Shown here in pieces: positions 1 through 8,773 of a DNA stretch of 64,000 bases. Below the pieces are notes generated by a model. The model saw only the letters and a program-made list of their open reading frames with translations. It was not told the origin of the DNA and ran no database searches. Made by a program: the position numbers and the translations under genes. The stretch spans positions 81,581 to 145,580 of the forward strand of contig CAZKQJ010000004.1 in the NCBI GenBank assembly GCA_964554875.1. Reading direction: 5' to 3'. Numbering within the stretch: the first letter of the stretch is position 1; each line of letters starts with the position of its first letter. The stretch comes from Marispirochaeta sp964554875. GTDB lineage: Bacteria; Spirochaetota; Spirochaetia; JC444; Marispirochaetaceae.

Positions 1-2267
1 ACACCATGTTAAATTCCCTGGAAGATGTTGCCTGTGAGCGAGTCTTTGCCCCGGCTCCTGATTTTGAGGAATTATTAAACAGGAAAAAACTGCCCTTGTA
101 CAGTCTTGAGAACGGCAGCCCTGTACGAGATTTCGATATTGTTGCCTTTACCGTGGGGTACGAGCTCTCTGCTACGTCGATTCTTTCAGTCCTCGATATG
201 GGTGGCATTCCGCTCCGCAGCATTGACAGAGGGCCGGATGATCCTATTGTCGTTGCCGGAGGAAGCGCACTGACAAATCCGACGCCGTTCTCCGCTTTTC
301 TGGATGCAGTATTTATCGGTGAAGCTGAGCAGGTATGGAGCGAGTTGATTGAACAGATGAGGGATGCAAAGCGAAAGGGGGCCGGTCGAAAGGAACTCCT
401 CGACCTTTTATGCCAGCATCCCAGCATATGGTATCCGGGAAAAGCGGAAAAAACATTGCGCTCGGTATGGCAGGGGTTCGGCTGCAATTCTTTCTTTCAG
501 GAATTCCCTTTACCCGGCATGAGCGCTGTACAGGATCACGGTGTAGTCGAGATAATGCGCGGATGTCCGAATGGCTGCAGATTCTGTCATGCCGGGATCG
601 TCTACAGGCCTCACCGTGAAAAAGAGATTGACCTCATTATCAAGGAAGCGGAGTATCTTTTTCATAAATATGGTTACAGAGAAATTACTCTATCGAGTCT
701 TTCCACTGGCGACTACTCACAATTGCAGTCTCTTGTGGACCGACTGACTGCGCGCTTTTCAGATCGCCAGGTGTCTTTCAGCCTGCCGTCTCTCAGAGTC
801 AACAGCTTTACGCTTCCCATTCTTAACCGGATATCGGAAGTCAGGAAAAGCGGCTTAACCTTTGCGATCGAAACCCCGGAGGATGACGGGCAATTTAGTA
901 TAAACAAGGAAGTACCGGCAGATAGAATAATCGAAATACTTAACGCTGCAAAAGAATTCGGATGGAGAAACGCCAAGTTCTACTTTATGATCGGTCTTCC
1001 CCAGGATACCGAAAATACGCCTCAATCCATAATTGATTACCTGGAGACGATCAGGAAAAATACAGGAGTCCGAATACATCTGACGGTTAACACCTTTATT
1101 CCCAAGCCGCATACCCCGTTTCAGAGATCCTGTCAGCTGAGCGAAGAACAGTCACTCAACAAGATCCACTCAATACGCAACGGCTTGAACAGAAAGCTCT
1201 ACAAATTCGGCTATCATTCACCATTCGCTTCGATCCTCGAGGGGCTTGTATCTCGCGGAGATGAACGGGTAGGGGGAATAATAGAAAAAGCCTATCATGC
1301 CGGAGCTCGGCTTGATGCCTGGGAAGAACACCTTGATCGCGATGTGTGGCGAAGTGTTTTGAAGGAAGAGAACTGGGATCCCATCGCTGAAGTCAGCCGG
1401 CTGCGGACAATGGACGAAGTTCTTCCCTGGGATTCCATTGATATCGGTGTGCGCAAATCCTATCTTGATGCTGAATACAGGCGGGCGGAAAATGCTGAGC
1501 TTACCGACCCGTGCAAGCAGATTTGTCATCATAACTGCGGTGCCTGTGATGATGAGCAAGGTGTCAATCTTGCGCAGCCCGGCCCGATTGAAAAAGATGA
1601 TAATAAAACTCCAGCTGCAGAGTATACACGTTCATTCAGAAAATTTATCTTCAGTTTTACCAAAGAAGGGCCCTCCAGGTTCCTGTCGCATAAAAACCTT
1701 GTTACGGTGTTTCAACGACTCTTTACCAGACAGGAGATTCCTGTCCAGTACACGCAGGGTTTCAATCCCAAGCCCAAACTTGAGTTTGCGCACCCCTTAT
1801 CCCTGGGTGTTTCTTCCATGCACGAAGTCGCACTGATCTTCCTTGATGAATCCTTTGAACCAGGTGACTTCATAAACCTCTGCAACACTTCACTTCCGGA
1901 TGGAATGCAAATTGTATCCGGATCATTTTTTGATTTCCCGGCGGGGGTCAAGTCGCTTATGTCCTATTACCACGGTTCAGACTATGAATTAAAAGCTGGA
2001 AGTTCCTTTGCAGAAAAACATAAACTGGAAATAGAAGATATTTTTCAGCCATACATATCTTTAGTGGGTAAAGAGAATGACTGTTTTGTGTATCGCTTTT
2101 TTTATCCCGACGGGAAACAGAATATAAAGGGAATCAACAGAATCCTTCGAAACACATATCCGGATAATCTTGACAGTTTTGCACTTACAAGAATAAAAAC
2201 CTATTTCAAGACTGATCGTCCTGATTCTGCTCCAGTCTCTTTGCCCGTTCCCAGTAGCGGTCCATAG
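1..2267 (+). CDS. B12-binding-domain radical SAM protein with C-terminal DUF2344 (5' end outside window)
   Basis: The reading frame is open to the left edge. The first visible Met (base 6) is probably internal, because TIGR03960-type proteins have about 60-80 more residues before the segment resembling SLEDVACERVFAP. The visible protein has the tail of a B12-binding-like domain (about residues 1-130) and then a radical SAM domain whose cluster motif CPNGCRFC puts Cys at 187, 191 and 194. From about residue 547 a DUF2344 (TIGR03936) domain follows, containing YTQGFNPKPKL. Both families are known as a fused or adjacent pair, often near ribosomal and RNase genes; their substrate is not established and none is assigned here. 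The 3' end overlaps convergent mazG by 62 bases. The family call is firm; the function is unknown. Confidence 0.85.
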   Translation, partial: TMLNSLEDVACERVFAPAPDFEELLNRKKLPLYSLENGSPVRDFDIVAFTVGYELSATSILSVLDMGGIPLRSIDRGPDDPIVVAGGSALTNPTPFSAFLDAVFIGEAEQVWSELIEQMRDAKRKGAGRKELLDLLCQHPSIWYPGKAEKTLRSVWQGFGCNSFFQEFPLPGMSAVQDHGVVEIMRGCPNGCRFCHAGIVYRPHREKEIDLIIKEAEYLFHKYGYREITLSSLSTGDYSQLQSLVDRLTARFSDRQVSFSLPSLRVNSFTLPILNRISEVRKSGLTFAIETPEDDGQFSINKEVPADRIIEILNAAKEFGWRNAKFYFMIGLPQDTENTPQSIIDYLETIRKNTGVRIHLTVNTFIPKPHTPFQRSCQLSEEQSLNKIHSIRNGLNRKLYKFGYHSPFASILEGLVSRGDERVGGIIEKAYHAGARLDAWEEHLDRDVWRSVLKEENWDPIAEVSRLRTMDEVLPWDSIDIGVRKSYLDAEYRRAENAELTDPCKQICHHNCGACDDEQGVNLAQPGPIEKDDNKTPAAEYTRSFRKFIFSFTKEGPSRFLSHKNLVTVFQRLFTRQEIPVQYTQGFNPKPKLEFAHPLSLGVSSMHEVALIFLDESFEPGDFINLCNTSLPDGMQIVSGSFFDFPAGVKSLMSYYHGSDYELKAGSSFAEKHKLEIEDIFQPYISLVGKENDCFVYRFFYPDGKQNIKGINRILRNTYPDNLDSFALTRIKTYFKTDRPDSAPVSLPVPSSGP

Positions 2268-3009
2268 TTTGCCGGTTTTCCTGTGTCATTTCCAGGGAGT
2301 TTTCCTTCATGAGTCGCTCGACTTCCGCATACCTGGAAATGAACTTCTCGTTCGTTCTATGAAGGGCAGTCATGGGGTCTATATTCAATTTACGCGCTAT
2401 ATTGACAACGGAGAAGAGAACATCTCCCAGCTCTTCTTCAGTGTCGACGGTTTTGCCTGTACTTATTGCAATTTTTAATTCCTCAAGCTCTTCTTCGATC
2501 TTCTCGAAAGGTCCATTGTGATCCTCCCAGTCGAATCCCTCTTTAGCAGCCCGTGTTTGTATTTTCAATGAACGCTCAAGGGGAGGGAAACCTGGAGATA
2601 CTGCATGCACGCCCTTCTTTTTCTTTCTGCCTTCAACAGTGGTTTTTATCTCTTCCCACTTTTCCTTGACCTTTTCAGGATCCTCAATCTCATCTTCACC
2701 AAACACATGGGGATGACGCCGAATAAGTTTCCGGCATATTTCGTCGAAAACATCCCCGGGGGAAAAGTCGCCTTTCTCCTCAGCGATTCGTATCATCATT
2801 GAAAGAATAAGCAGGACATCGCCGATTTCTTCCTTGATTGATTCGTTGTCCTTATCCTGTACAGCTGTAACGGTTTCATAACTCTCTTCAAGAAGATAGC
2901 GTTTCATGTCGTCCATGGTCTGCTTTCTGTCCCAGGGACACCCGTCGGGCGCCCTCAAGCGGGAAATAATCTCGTACAGGTCATCAAAAGTCTCTTTTCT
3001 ATCAACCAC
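2206..3009 (-). CDS. mazG: Nucleoside triphosphate pyrophosphohydrolase MazG
   Basis: This 267-residue protein has two MazG domains. It hydrolyses (d)NTPs to NMP and pyrophosphate, a house-cleaning role in the cytoplasm. The first domain shows the metal-binding helices EESYE (41-45) and EEIGD (60-64). The second repeats the pattern with EEELEELK and EELGDVLF (about 170-205), as in full-length E. coli-type MazG. The start codon is GTG, preceded by a GAGGA-type ribosome site. It is the last gene of the long leftward block, 66 bases after a small membrane protein, and its end runs 62 bases into the convergent radical SAM gene. No terminator is visible between them. Confidence 0.93.
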   Translation of the reverse strand: MVDRKETFDDLYEIISRLRAPDGCPWDRKQTMDDMKRYLLEESYETVTAVQDKDNESIKEEIGDVLLILSMMIRIAEEKGDFSPGDVFDEICRKLIRRHPHVFGEDEIEDPEKVKEKWEEIKTTVEGRKKKKGVHAVSPGFPPLERSLKIQTRAAKEGFDWEDHNGPFEKIEEELEELKIAISTGKTVDTEEELGDVLFSVVNIARKLNIDPMTALHRTNEKFISRYAEVERLMKENSLEMTQENRQTMDRYWERAKRLEQNQDDQS

Positions 3010-3075
3010 GATTATCCTCTCAACTTTTCGGTGCTGCCGCTCAAGTAGACAGAATATAAATTATCGGAAGTAATA

Positions 3076-3369
3076 TCAATCATCCTTTTTCTGCTTTTCG
3101 CTCAGATTCGAGAATACCCATATACAGATAAATGCAGTTATCAGGGGTGGAAAAATATTTACCGTACCGTTAACCCTCGTCAGGCGCGTAATAAGATCAT
3201 CCAGGATATATCCGAATACTCCCCCGGCAAAGGAACCTATGAGTGCCACAATCAATGCACCCCAGAATCGGCCGAAGATATCCCTTTTCAGTATGAAATA
3301 AAAAAACACCGCTGTAATAAATCCAAGAAGAATATACACCAGGGCAATATTAAAATAGTAGCTGAACAT
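3076..3369 (-). CDS. Small integral membrane protein, unknown function
   Basis: A 97-residue protein with three hydrophobic segments (about residues 5-27, 36-57 and 71-90) and a charged C-terminal tail ending SEKQKKDD. I do not recognise a family with confidence. The pattern resembles small three-helix membrane proteins of the GlsB/YeaQ class, but key motifs are not obvious. It sits 17 bases after the lipoprotein gene in the same direction, with a purine-rich AGGCAGG before the ATG, so it is probably translated from the cyclase operon. The coding assignment rests on spacing, ribosome site and length. Confidence 0.6.
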   Translation of the reverse strand: MFSYYFNIALVYILLGFITAVFFYFILKRDIFGRFWGALIVALIGSFAGGVFGYILDDLITRLTRVNGTVNIFPPLITAFICIWVFSNLSEKQKKDD

Positions 3370-3386
3370 ATGATGCCTGCCTTTAA

Positions 3387-4106
3387 TTAATTTATGGTAA
3401 ACATAAAATTACCCAGATAGACGGGTTTACTGTATACGTTTTGAAAGGTATCGTAAATATCAAAACCGTAAGCCACGGTCCAGACGGCGCATACAAGCTC
3501 CGTGTTATTTAAAGTACTGACATTTTGCGGCAAATCGGTATCTGTCAGATCATAATCAGGAACGCTTTGTGAAAACAATGGCCTTTCTGTTTCAATTTCT
3601 TCCACCCATCTCAGTTGATTAAATTCATCTTCCCTGCGGAAAGATCTTCGCAGCTTGAAGGTACTGCTTAAATAATCACCCTCTGTTTTATTAAAACTGA
3701 AATCAAGGGTTACGGTAAAACCGTCGCTCCTGTCGCCATAAGGAACCTCAAGAACCTTGAAAAGAGAATAGTTTAGACTGGAGCTGTAATATCCCCGTTC
3801 GTTTTCCTTGTCGTAGGTATTCAGGACCGAGGTGGAAAAGAAAGCCTCCCCTATGTCGTTCCATGCATCCGTATCGCTTCTGTCAGCAGGAAGCTCGCTT
3901 GACAAGTAAAACCTGTAGAGAAGCATGTACCCTAAAAAAATATCGGAATCATTTTCCGTGGAGTTATCGAATTTCATAATCCCTAAATCGAAACTTTCAG
4001 TTCTTCGAATTGGCGCATACAAATAGGCATTGGTTGGCATACCGCAGGAGGAGACTATCATTAACATCAGCAGCAAGCTGATGAGCGGCAATGACAACTT
4101 CGACAC
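3387..4106 (-). CDS. Putative lipoprotein, unknown function
   Basis: The frame encodes a strongly hydrophobic leader (LISLLLMLMIVSSC) followed by a soluble domain, consistent with a signal peptide and lipobox Cys exported to the cell envelope. An ATG-like start at 4169 would overlap the cyclase and prepend about 20 non-signal residues. Better starts are GTG at 4106 or TTG at 4097, just after the cyclase stop; AGGGGA lies about 9 bases before the TTG. The mature part is rich in Asp, Ser and aromatic residues (e.g. YYSSSLNYSLFKV) and shows no enzyme motif I recognise. Position directly downstream of a membrane cyclase suggests co-expression; a partner role is inference only. Confidence 0.6.
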   Translation of the reverse strand: MSKLSLPLISLLLMLMIVSSCGMPTNAYLYAPIRRTESFDLGIMKFDNSTENDSDIFLGYMLLYRFYLSSELPADRSDTDAWNDIGEAFFSTSVLNTYDKENERGYYSSSLNYSLFKVLEVPYGDRSDGFTVTLDFSFNKTEGDYLSSTFKLRRSFRREDEFNQLRWVEEIETERPLFSQSVPDYDLTDTDLPQNVSTLNNTELVCAVWTVAYGFDIYDTFQNVYSKPVYLGNFMFTIN

Positions 4107-4116
4107 TTCCCCTGCC

Positions 4117-6537
4117 CTAACCGGCTGCAGTTTCGGAAGCCCCGTCGTCAAGACAGTCCACAAGTTCATAGATCAGTACCGGCTTGTTTTTTCCCTTGAC
4201 ACGGATGTTATCCAGCTCGCGTACAATCACCCTGTCCTTTACGAAGCCGTAGGTAAACTCACTAATAATAACGGTTGTTCCGTACTGCTTGTTGGTTCCT
4301 TCAAGGCGGGCTCCCAGATTGACGGGATCTCCCATGAGGGTGTAGTTCATTCGGCCTTCTGAACCGACGTTCCCGACTGTCATGATACCGGAATTTATAC
4401 CAATCCCGATGTGAATACGCTTTTCCGGTGGCCAGGCAGCGTTCAGTTCTTCCAATGCCTTCTGCTGTTTAAGAGCGCACTGACATGCGAGCAGGGCGTG
4501 TTCATCCTGAGGCAGCGGTGCTCCCCAGAAACACATTATCTCGTCTCCGACATACTTATCCAGGGTACCTTTATAATCCAGTATGATGTCAGTCATGACG
4601 GTAAAATAGACATTCAGGTGATTCAGCAGCTCCTGGGGGGTCATGCTTTCTGAAAGGGTTGTAAATCCGCGTACATCCGAAAAGAATACCGTAAGCTGTT
4701 TATCCACGCCTCCAAGCTCTGGGGGATGATCGATAAGGTGATCGACAACTCCCGGAGAAACATATTTACCAAACATATTCCTGATCATGCGTTTGTCCCG
4801 TTCTTCCGTCATGACACGATAGGCAATTATCGAGAGAAAGGTAAGACCAGCGGCAGCGGCAGCGGGACTGTAATCTATGATCAGGTTCTGGGATTCAAAA
4901 ACTATCGACACTGTCAGAAACAGAGCCAGAAGACCGGCAAGCAGTATCACAAGAGCCCAGAGAGTGGGCATCCGTGAACTGATCAGGGCTATCAGCATGA
5001 CAGCTACAAAAAGAACGGCATAATTCGCCCAGTCCGGGACATGGTGCAGAAAATTATCCATAAGAATGGTATTCAGGGCATTGGCGTGTATCTCCACTCC
5101 GTACATCAGTCCAAAGGGAGTCGGTTTTTCATCATCCGCTATACCCCTGGCAAAGGCCCCTACCATGATGATTTTATTCCCCAGAGCTTTGGTCCGGGGC
5201 CATGTTTCAGGGTCCTTTCCCGGTGGATTTGCCGCGTATCCGGCAAAGGATCGTACGGGAAAGGTTTTTCTCCCCTGAGGGTCGGCAAAGGATTTCGGTC
5301 CCATGTAATTAATCAGCATATTCCCGTATTCATCGATGGGGATCTTTATCTCTTCAAGAATTCTGCTTACCGCCGGCTTTCGAAGACGCCCTTCATTGTC
5401 GTACACCGCATCTTTTATGGTAATCTCATAGGGAACCCAGCTGGAGCTTTCAACATCGAATTTCATTGGTTCGGGTATGCGAATATGTTTACCCAGAACT
5501 ACCTCCAGGTCATCGCAGTTTTTATTAAAATAATCCAGAGCGAGTGAGAGTGTTATTGCCGGAACAAATGTATCCTGATATTTACGAATAACATGGTAGG
5601 AGTCATCAATCGTACCGTCATTATTTGTATCCACCGTGCGAAGCGGTGCATTCGCCCTGATCTCTTCTGAAATTTGCGCGAAACCTTCGGGTGTAATCCC
5701 GGGGGGAATGGTATGGGGACGTTCGTTTTTATCCACCCATTCAAGACGTTCAAAACTGGATCCGTCCACAGGCAGGTCCGAACTGATTGCTGCAAGGTCA
5801 TCAAGCCGATAACTTTCGACAAGGCGAGAGATCTTCGCCACCATCTGTTGACGCCGATACACCTTGTCTGAATCAGTATGAAAATTGGCATGCCCGTAGC
5901 CCCGGCTCTTCTCCCCGAAGGGTATCAGTGGCGGTTGCAGTCCGTAGAAGGCCGGAATTTCATGCCAGTCACCTTTAATATTTGTTACTTTCCCCCACCT
6001 TTCTATGAGCACATCCTGGCGACTGAAAAAATCTTCATACTCCCGTGAGGATGGAGGAAACTCATCCAATACAGTCTCAAGAAAAACCCTGTCGTTGTCC
6101 TCTATTGCCTCAAGGAGCAGTACATCGTCATAGCCTTTTTCGTCCGGTTCAATAAAGAATATATCGAGGAATACCGATCGCTCCCGCTCTTCCTGATTCT
6201 GTATACGGGAGAAAGAGTTCAACAGATCAGCCTCACGGTAGCGGGGAAACGGCCATTTTCCAAACTGACTGAGGGAATTAAAATCAATGCCGACTATCAG
6301 AATATCATCGGAAATTTTCGAGTCGAACTCTTCTTGAAGGACCCCTTCCTGGATGCTTTCCCGCTGGGTGATGGTTTTAAACCCAAAATGAACATCCAGC
6401 ATCTGTTCCTCAATATTGCTGAAAATGCTGGTGCTTTCGTTAAGCAGAAGGATGAAACCAAATATGAAGAGACCGATAAGAATACCAAAGTATTTGGTCT
6501 CCAGTATCTTACGTCTTCGTTTTATCTCTTTTTTCAT
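4117..6537 (-). CDS. CHASE2-domain adenylate/guanylate cyclase
   Basis: An 806-residue membrane cyclase that should make cyclic nucleotide from ATP or GTP in response to an extracytoplasmic signal. There is one N-terminal membrane helix (about 16-34), a large CHASE2 sensor region (about 40-500, including YANPPGKDPETWPRTKALGNK), about three closely spaced helices (about 510-585), and a class III catalytic domain from about residue 610. The catalytic region has the metal-binding motif FFSDVRGFTTLSE and the second Asp region LDKYVGDEIMCFWG, so it looks active. CHASE2 cyclases are common in spirochaetes. It lies 27 bases after the TPR gene and 10-20 bases before the lipoprotein gene. The ligand is unknown; adenylate rather than guanylate specificity is the family default. 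Confidence 0.92.
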   Translation of the reverse strand: MKKEIKRRRKILETKYFGILIGLFIFGFILLLNESTSIFSNIEEQMLDVHFGFKTITQRESIQEGVLQEEFDSKISDDILIVGIDFNSLSQFGKWPFPRYREADLLNSFSRIQNQEERERSVFLDIFFIEPDEKGYDDVLLLEAIEDNDRVFLETVLDEFPPSSREYEDFFSRQDVLIERWGKVTNIKGDWHEIPAFYGLQPPLIPFGEKSRGYGHANFHTDSDKVYRRQQMVAKISRLVESYRLDDLAAISSDLPVDGSSFERLEWVDKNERPHTIPPGITPEGFAQISEEIRANAPLRTVDTNNDGTIDDSYHVIRKYQDTFVPAITLSLALDYFNKNCDDLEVVLGKHIRIPEPMKFDVESSSWVPYEITIKDAVYDNEGRLRKPAVSRILEEIKIPIDEYGNMLINYMGPKSFADPQGRKTFPVRSFAGYAANPPGKDPETWPRTKALGNKIIMVGAFARGIADDEKPTPFGLMYGVEIHANALNTILMDNFLHHVPDWANYAVLFVAVMLIALISSRMPTLWALVILLAGLLALFLTVSIVFESQNLIIDYSPAAAAAGLTFLSIIAYRVMTEERDKRMIRNMFGKYVSPGVVDHLIDHPPELGGVDKQLTVFFSDVRGFTTLSESMTPQELLNHLNVYFTVMTDIILDYKGTLDKYVGDEIMCFWGAPLPQDEHALLACQCALKQQKALEELNAAWPPEKRIHIGIGINSGIMTVGNVGSEGRMNYTLMGDPVNLGARLEGTNKQYGTTVIISEFTYGFVKDRVIVRELDNIRVKGKNKPVLIYELVDCLDDGASETAAG

Positions 6538-6564
6538 CCCTCTGCCCCTTTTTTGCGGGATTTT

Positions 6565-7233
6565 TTATTTTGAAATATTCAATTCAATTATACGGCTTCG
6601 TGCCAGCTTTGTCCAATTGCTCTGAGGGTAAAGCTCAATAAGTGAGTTGTATGCTGACAGTGCTTGTTCAATAGATTTCTGCTCCTGTAAACGTCCGACA
6701 GAAAAAAGTGAACGGGGAGCCAGGGAGGATTCGGCATATTCGGCGGATATGCGTTGATAGTTCTCCACGGCTTTTTCGTTATTACCAAGCTCTTCAGCTG
6801 CCGCCGCCGCATTGTACAGAGCTACAGGGGCAAGATAACTTTTACTGTACATACCTGCAAGGGAGAGGTATTTATCCAGAGAATCTTCCCATTCCTCGTT
6901 GGCAAAATACAAGTCCCCCATCATGAATAAACCCCTCTGATGCGCGTAGGTTCCGCTATACTCATTCTCAATTTCTTCAAACTTGTTCCGGATATCCTGA
7001 ACGAAACCTTCACGTTCTTCTGTTGTTGCGTTGTTCCATTGAGAATAGAGTTCTTCAAACTCCAGCAGGTTTGCTGCTGCTTTTCTGTTCTTAGCAGAAG
7101 AAAGGCCGTTAACTATTCCCAGAACAATCAGAACAACAACAAGAACAGCCAGGATTGTTAGCAAGATCTTTTTACGCTTCTGTATCCATTGGGCAATTCT
7201 GGTCCCGAGATTCAGTTTTTCCTGATTTTCCAT
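6565..7233 (-). CDS. Membrane-anchored tetratricopeptide-repeat protein
   Basis: A 222-residue protein with a basic N-terminus (WIQKRKK), one membrane helix (about 23-45, LLTILAVLVVVLIVLGIV), and a helical periplasmic part with TPR-like repeats, e.g. residues 95-195 (GDLYFANEEWEDSLDKYL, ALYNAAAAAEELGNNEKAVENY). The topology resembles YfgM/ancillary TPR proteins, which act as envelope scaffolds, but no specific partner can be named. It begins immediately after the sigma54 activator stop, with GAGGAG ending within that gene, so the two are translationally linked. Confidence 0.75.
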   Translation of the reverse strand: MENQEKLNLGTRIAQWIQKRKKILLTILAVLVVVLIVLGIVNGLSSAKNRKAAANLLEFEELYSQWNNATTEEREGFVQDIRNKFEEIENEYSGTYAHQRGLFMMGDLYFANEEWEDSLDKYLSLAGMYSKSYLAPVALYNAAAAAEELGNNEKAVENYQRISAEYAESSLAPRSLFSVGRLQEQKSIEQALSAYNSLIELYPQSNWTKLARSRIIELNISK

Positions 7234-7234
7234 T

Positions 7235-8761
7235 TCAGTACTCCTCGTTTTCGTTGGTCAAATTAATATTCAGCTCTTTTATGAGTCTTGATAAATATGT
7301 TCGTTGTATACCCAGTTCCCTGGCAGCGTGTTTCTGTACTCCCCTGTTTTTCTTAAGGGTATCCAGAACAAAATGACGTTTAAATAAATTGATTGCTTCT
7401 TTGAGGGTCCTGCCCTGATACATGGACGAACTTTCCACGGAGTCCTGCATCAGCATCAGGTCCTCGGCCTGAAGAGTTTCGTTACCCGCCAGTACAACAG
7501 CACGTTCAATCACGTTTTGCAGTTCCCGGACGTTTCCCGGCCATTCGTAACGCATGAGTATATCCATGGCTTCCGGGGAAAAACCGCTTATTTTCTTGTT
7601 CATCTCTCCACTGTAGAGTTTCAGAAAGTATTCAGCGAGTAAAGGAACATCCTCCTGCCGATCCCTGAGGGGTGGAACTGCTATAGGCAGGACATTCAAT
7701 CTGTAGTATAAATCCCTTCTGAAATTGTAATCCTCAATTGATTTTGTCAGATTTCTGTTGGTGGCAGCAATAATACGCACGTCTGAGCTCATCGGCTCGG
7801 ATGACCCGACTCGTTCAAATACTCGGTTCTGAAGAACCCGAAGCAATTTGGCCTGGACATTCAGCGGGACCTCTCCTATCTCATCAAGAAAAATTGTACC
7901 GCCATCTGCAAGCTCAAAACGTCCTCTCCTGTCCTGGGCCGCGTCGGTAAAGGCTCCCTTGACATGTCCGAACAGTTCGCTTTCTATGAGACTCTCAGGC
8001 AGAGCAGCACAGTTCACACGTATGAACGGGCCTTGTTTTCGGGGCGAATATGTATGAATCTGTTCTGCCACAAGTTCCTTTCCCACACCGCTCTCACCGG
8101 TTATCAGAACCGAACTGTCGGTAGCTGCAGCTTTACGTGCTATGGAAAGACAATTCCTTATTGCCTCACTTTTTCCGATAAAGGTGGAATACTGCCGTTC
8201 ATCTATCTGTCCCCGCAACAGAGAGACCTCGTTCTGAACCTTCTGGAAACTGCGGGCGTTTACTATAGCCAGCGCTGCCTGGTTGGCGAAGACCTCAAGC
8301 CATTCAAGGTCCTCCTGCTCAAAGAGGGCTCCATTGGTCTTGTTGATTATTTCTATTACACCCACACACTGTTCTTTTATGCGCATGGGTACCGCCAATA
8401 TCGATTTTGTAGAATACCCAATCTGCTGGCTTATATCGGCAAAAAATCGACTGTCTGTTTCAACGTCGTTTACTATCAGACTGCGGTTATTCTGGGCCAC
8501 CCACCCGGCTATGCCCTCACCAATGTTCAGAGAAAACTGCTGCACATCCGGGCCCTTGGATCCAAGGGAAATCTCAAAGTAAAGTTTGTTGTTTTCAGAA
8601 TTGAGCAGTAATAACGAAGACGCCTCACCAGCGGTGAGGCGTGTCGCCGATTCAAGGATCCGCGTCAGCAATGCTTTTGGATCCGAATAATCGGAGTTTA
8701 TGAGGGTGTTAATCTCAATTAGTGTTTCGAATTTACCAGCATCAATATTTTGGCTGAGCAT
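7235..8761 (-). CDS. GAF-domain sigma54-dependent transcriptional activator
   Basis: A 508-residue enhancer-binding protein that remodels RNA polymerase-sigma54 by ATP hydrolysis. It has an N-terminal GAF sensor domain (about 15-170), an AAA+ domain (about 190-425) with Walker A GESGVGKE (222-229) and a sigma54-contact loop reading GAFTDA (269-274) instead of the textbook GAFTGA, and a C-terminal Fis-type helix-turn-helix (KHAARELGIQRTYLSRLIKEL). There is no receiver domain, so control should be by a small ligand or redox signal on GAF. It is encoded 12 bases after rpsA in the same direction. A sigma54-type promoter occurs elsewhere in the window (59576-59591), but a regulatory link is not shown. 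Confidence 0.93.
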   Translation of the reverse strand: MLSQNIDAGKFETLIEINTLINSDYSDPKALLTRILESATRLTAGEASSLLLLNSENNKLYFEISLGSKGPDVQQFSLNIGEGIAGWVAQNNRSLIVNDVETDSRFFADISQQIGYSTKSILAVPMRIKEQCVGVIEIINKTNGALFEQEDLEWLEVFANQAALAIVNARSFQKVQNEVSLLRGQIDERQYSTFIGKSEAIRNCLSIARKAAATDSSVLITGESGVGKELVAEQIHTYSPRKQGPFIRVNCAALPESLIESELFGHVKGAFTDAAQDRRGRFELADGGTIFLDEIGEVPLNVQAKLLRVLQNRVFERVGSSEPMSSDVRIIAATNRNLTKSIEDYNFRRDLYYRLNVLPIAVPPLRDRQEDVPLLAEYFLKLYSGEMNKKISGFSPEAMDILMRYEWPGNVRELQNVIERAVVLAGNETLQAEDLMLMQDSVESSSMYQGRTLKEAINLFKRHFVLDTLKKNRGVQKHAARELGIQRTYLSRLIKELNINLTNENEEY

Positions 8762-8773
8762 ACCATAATTTAA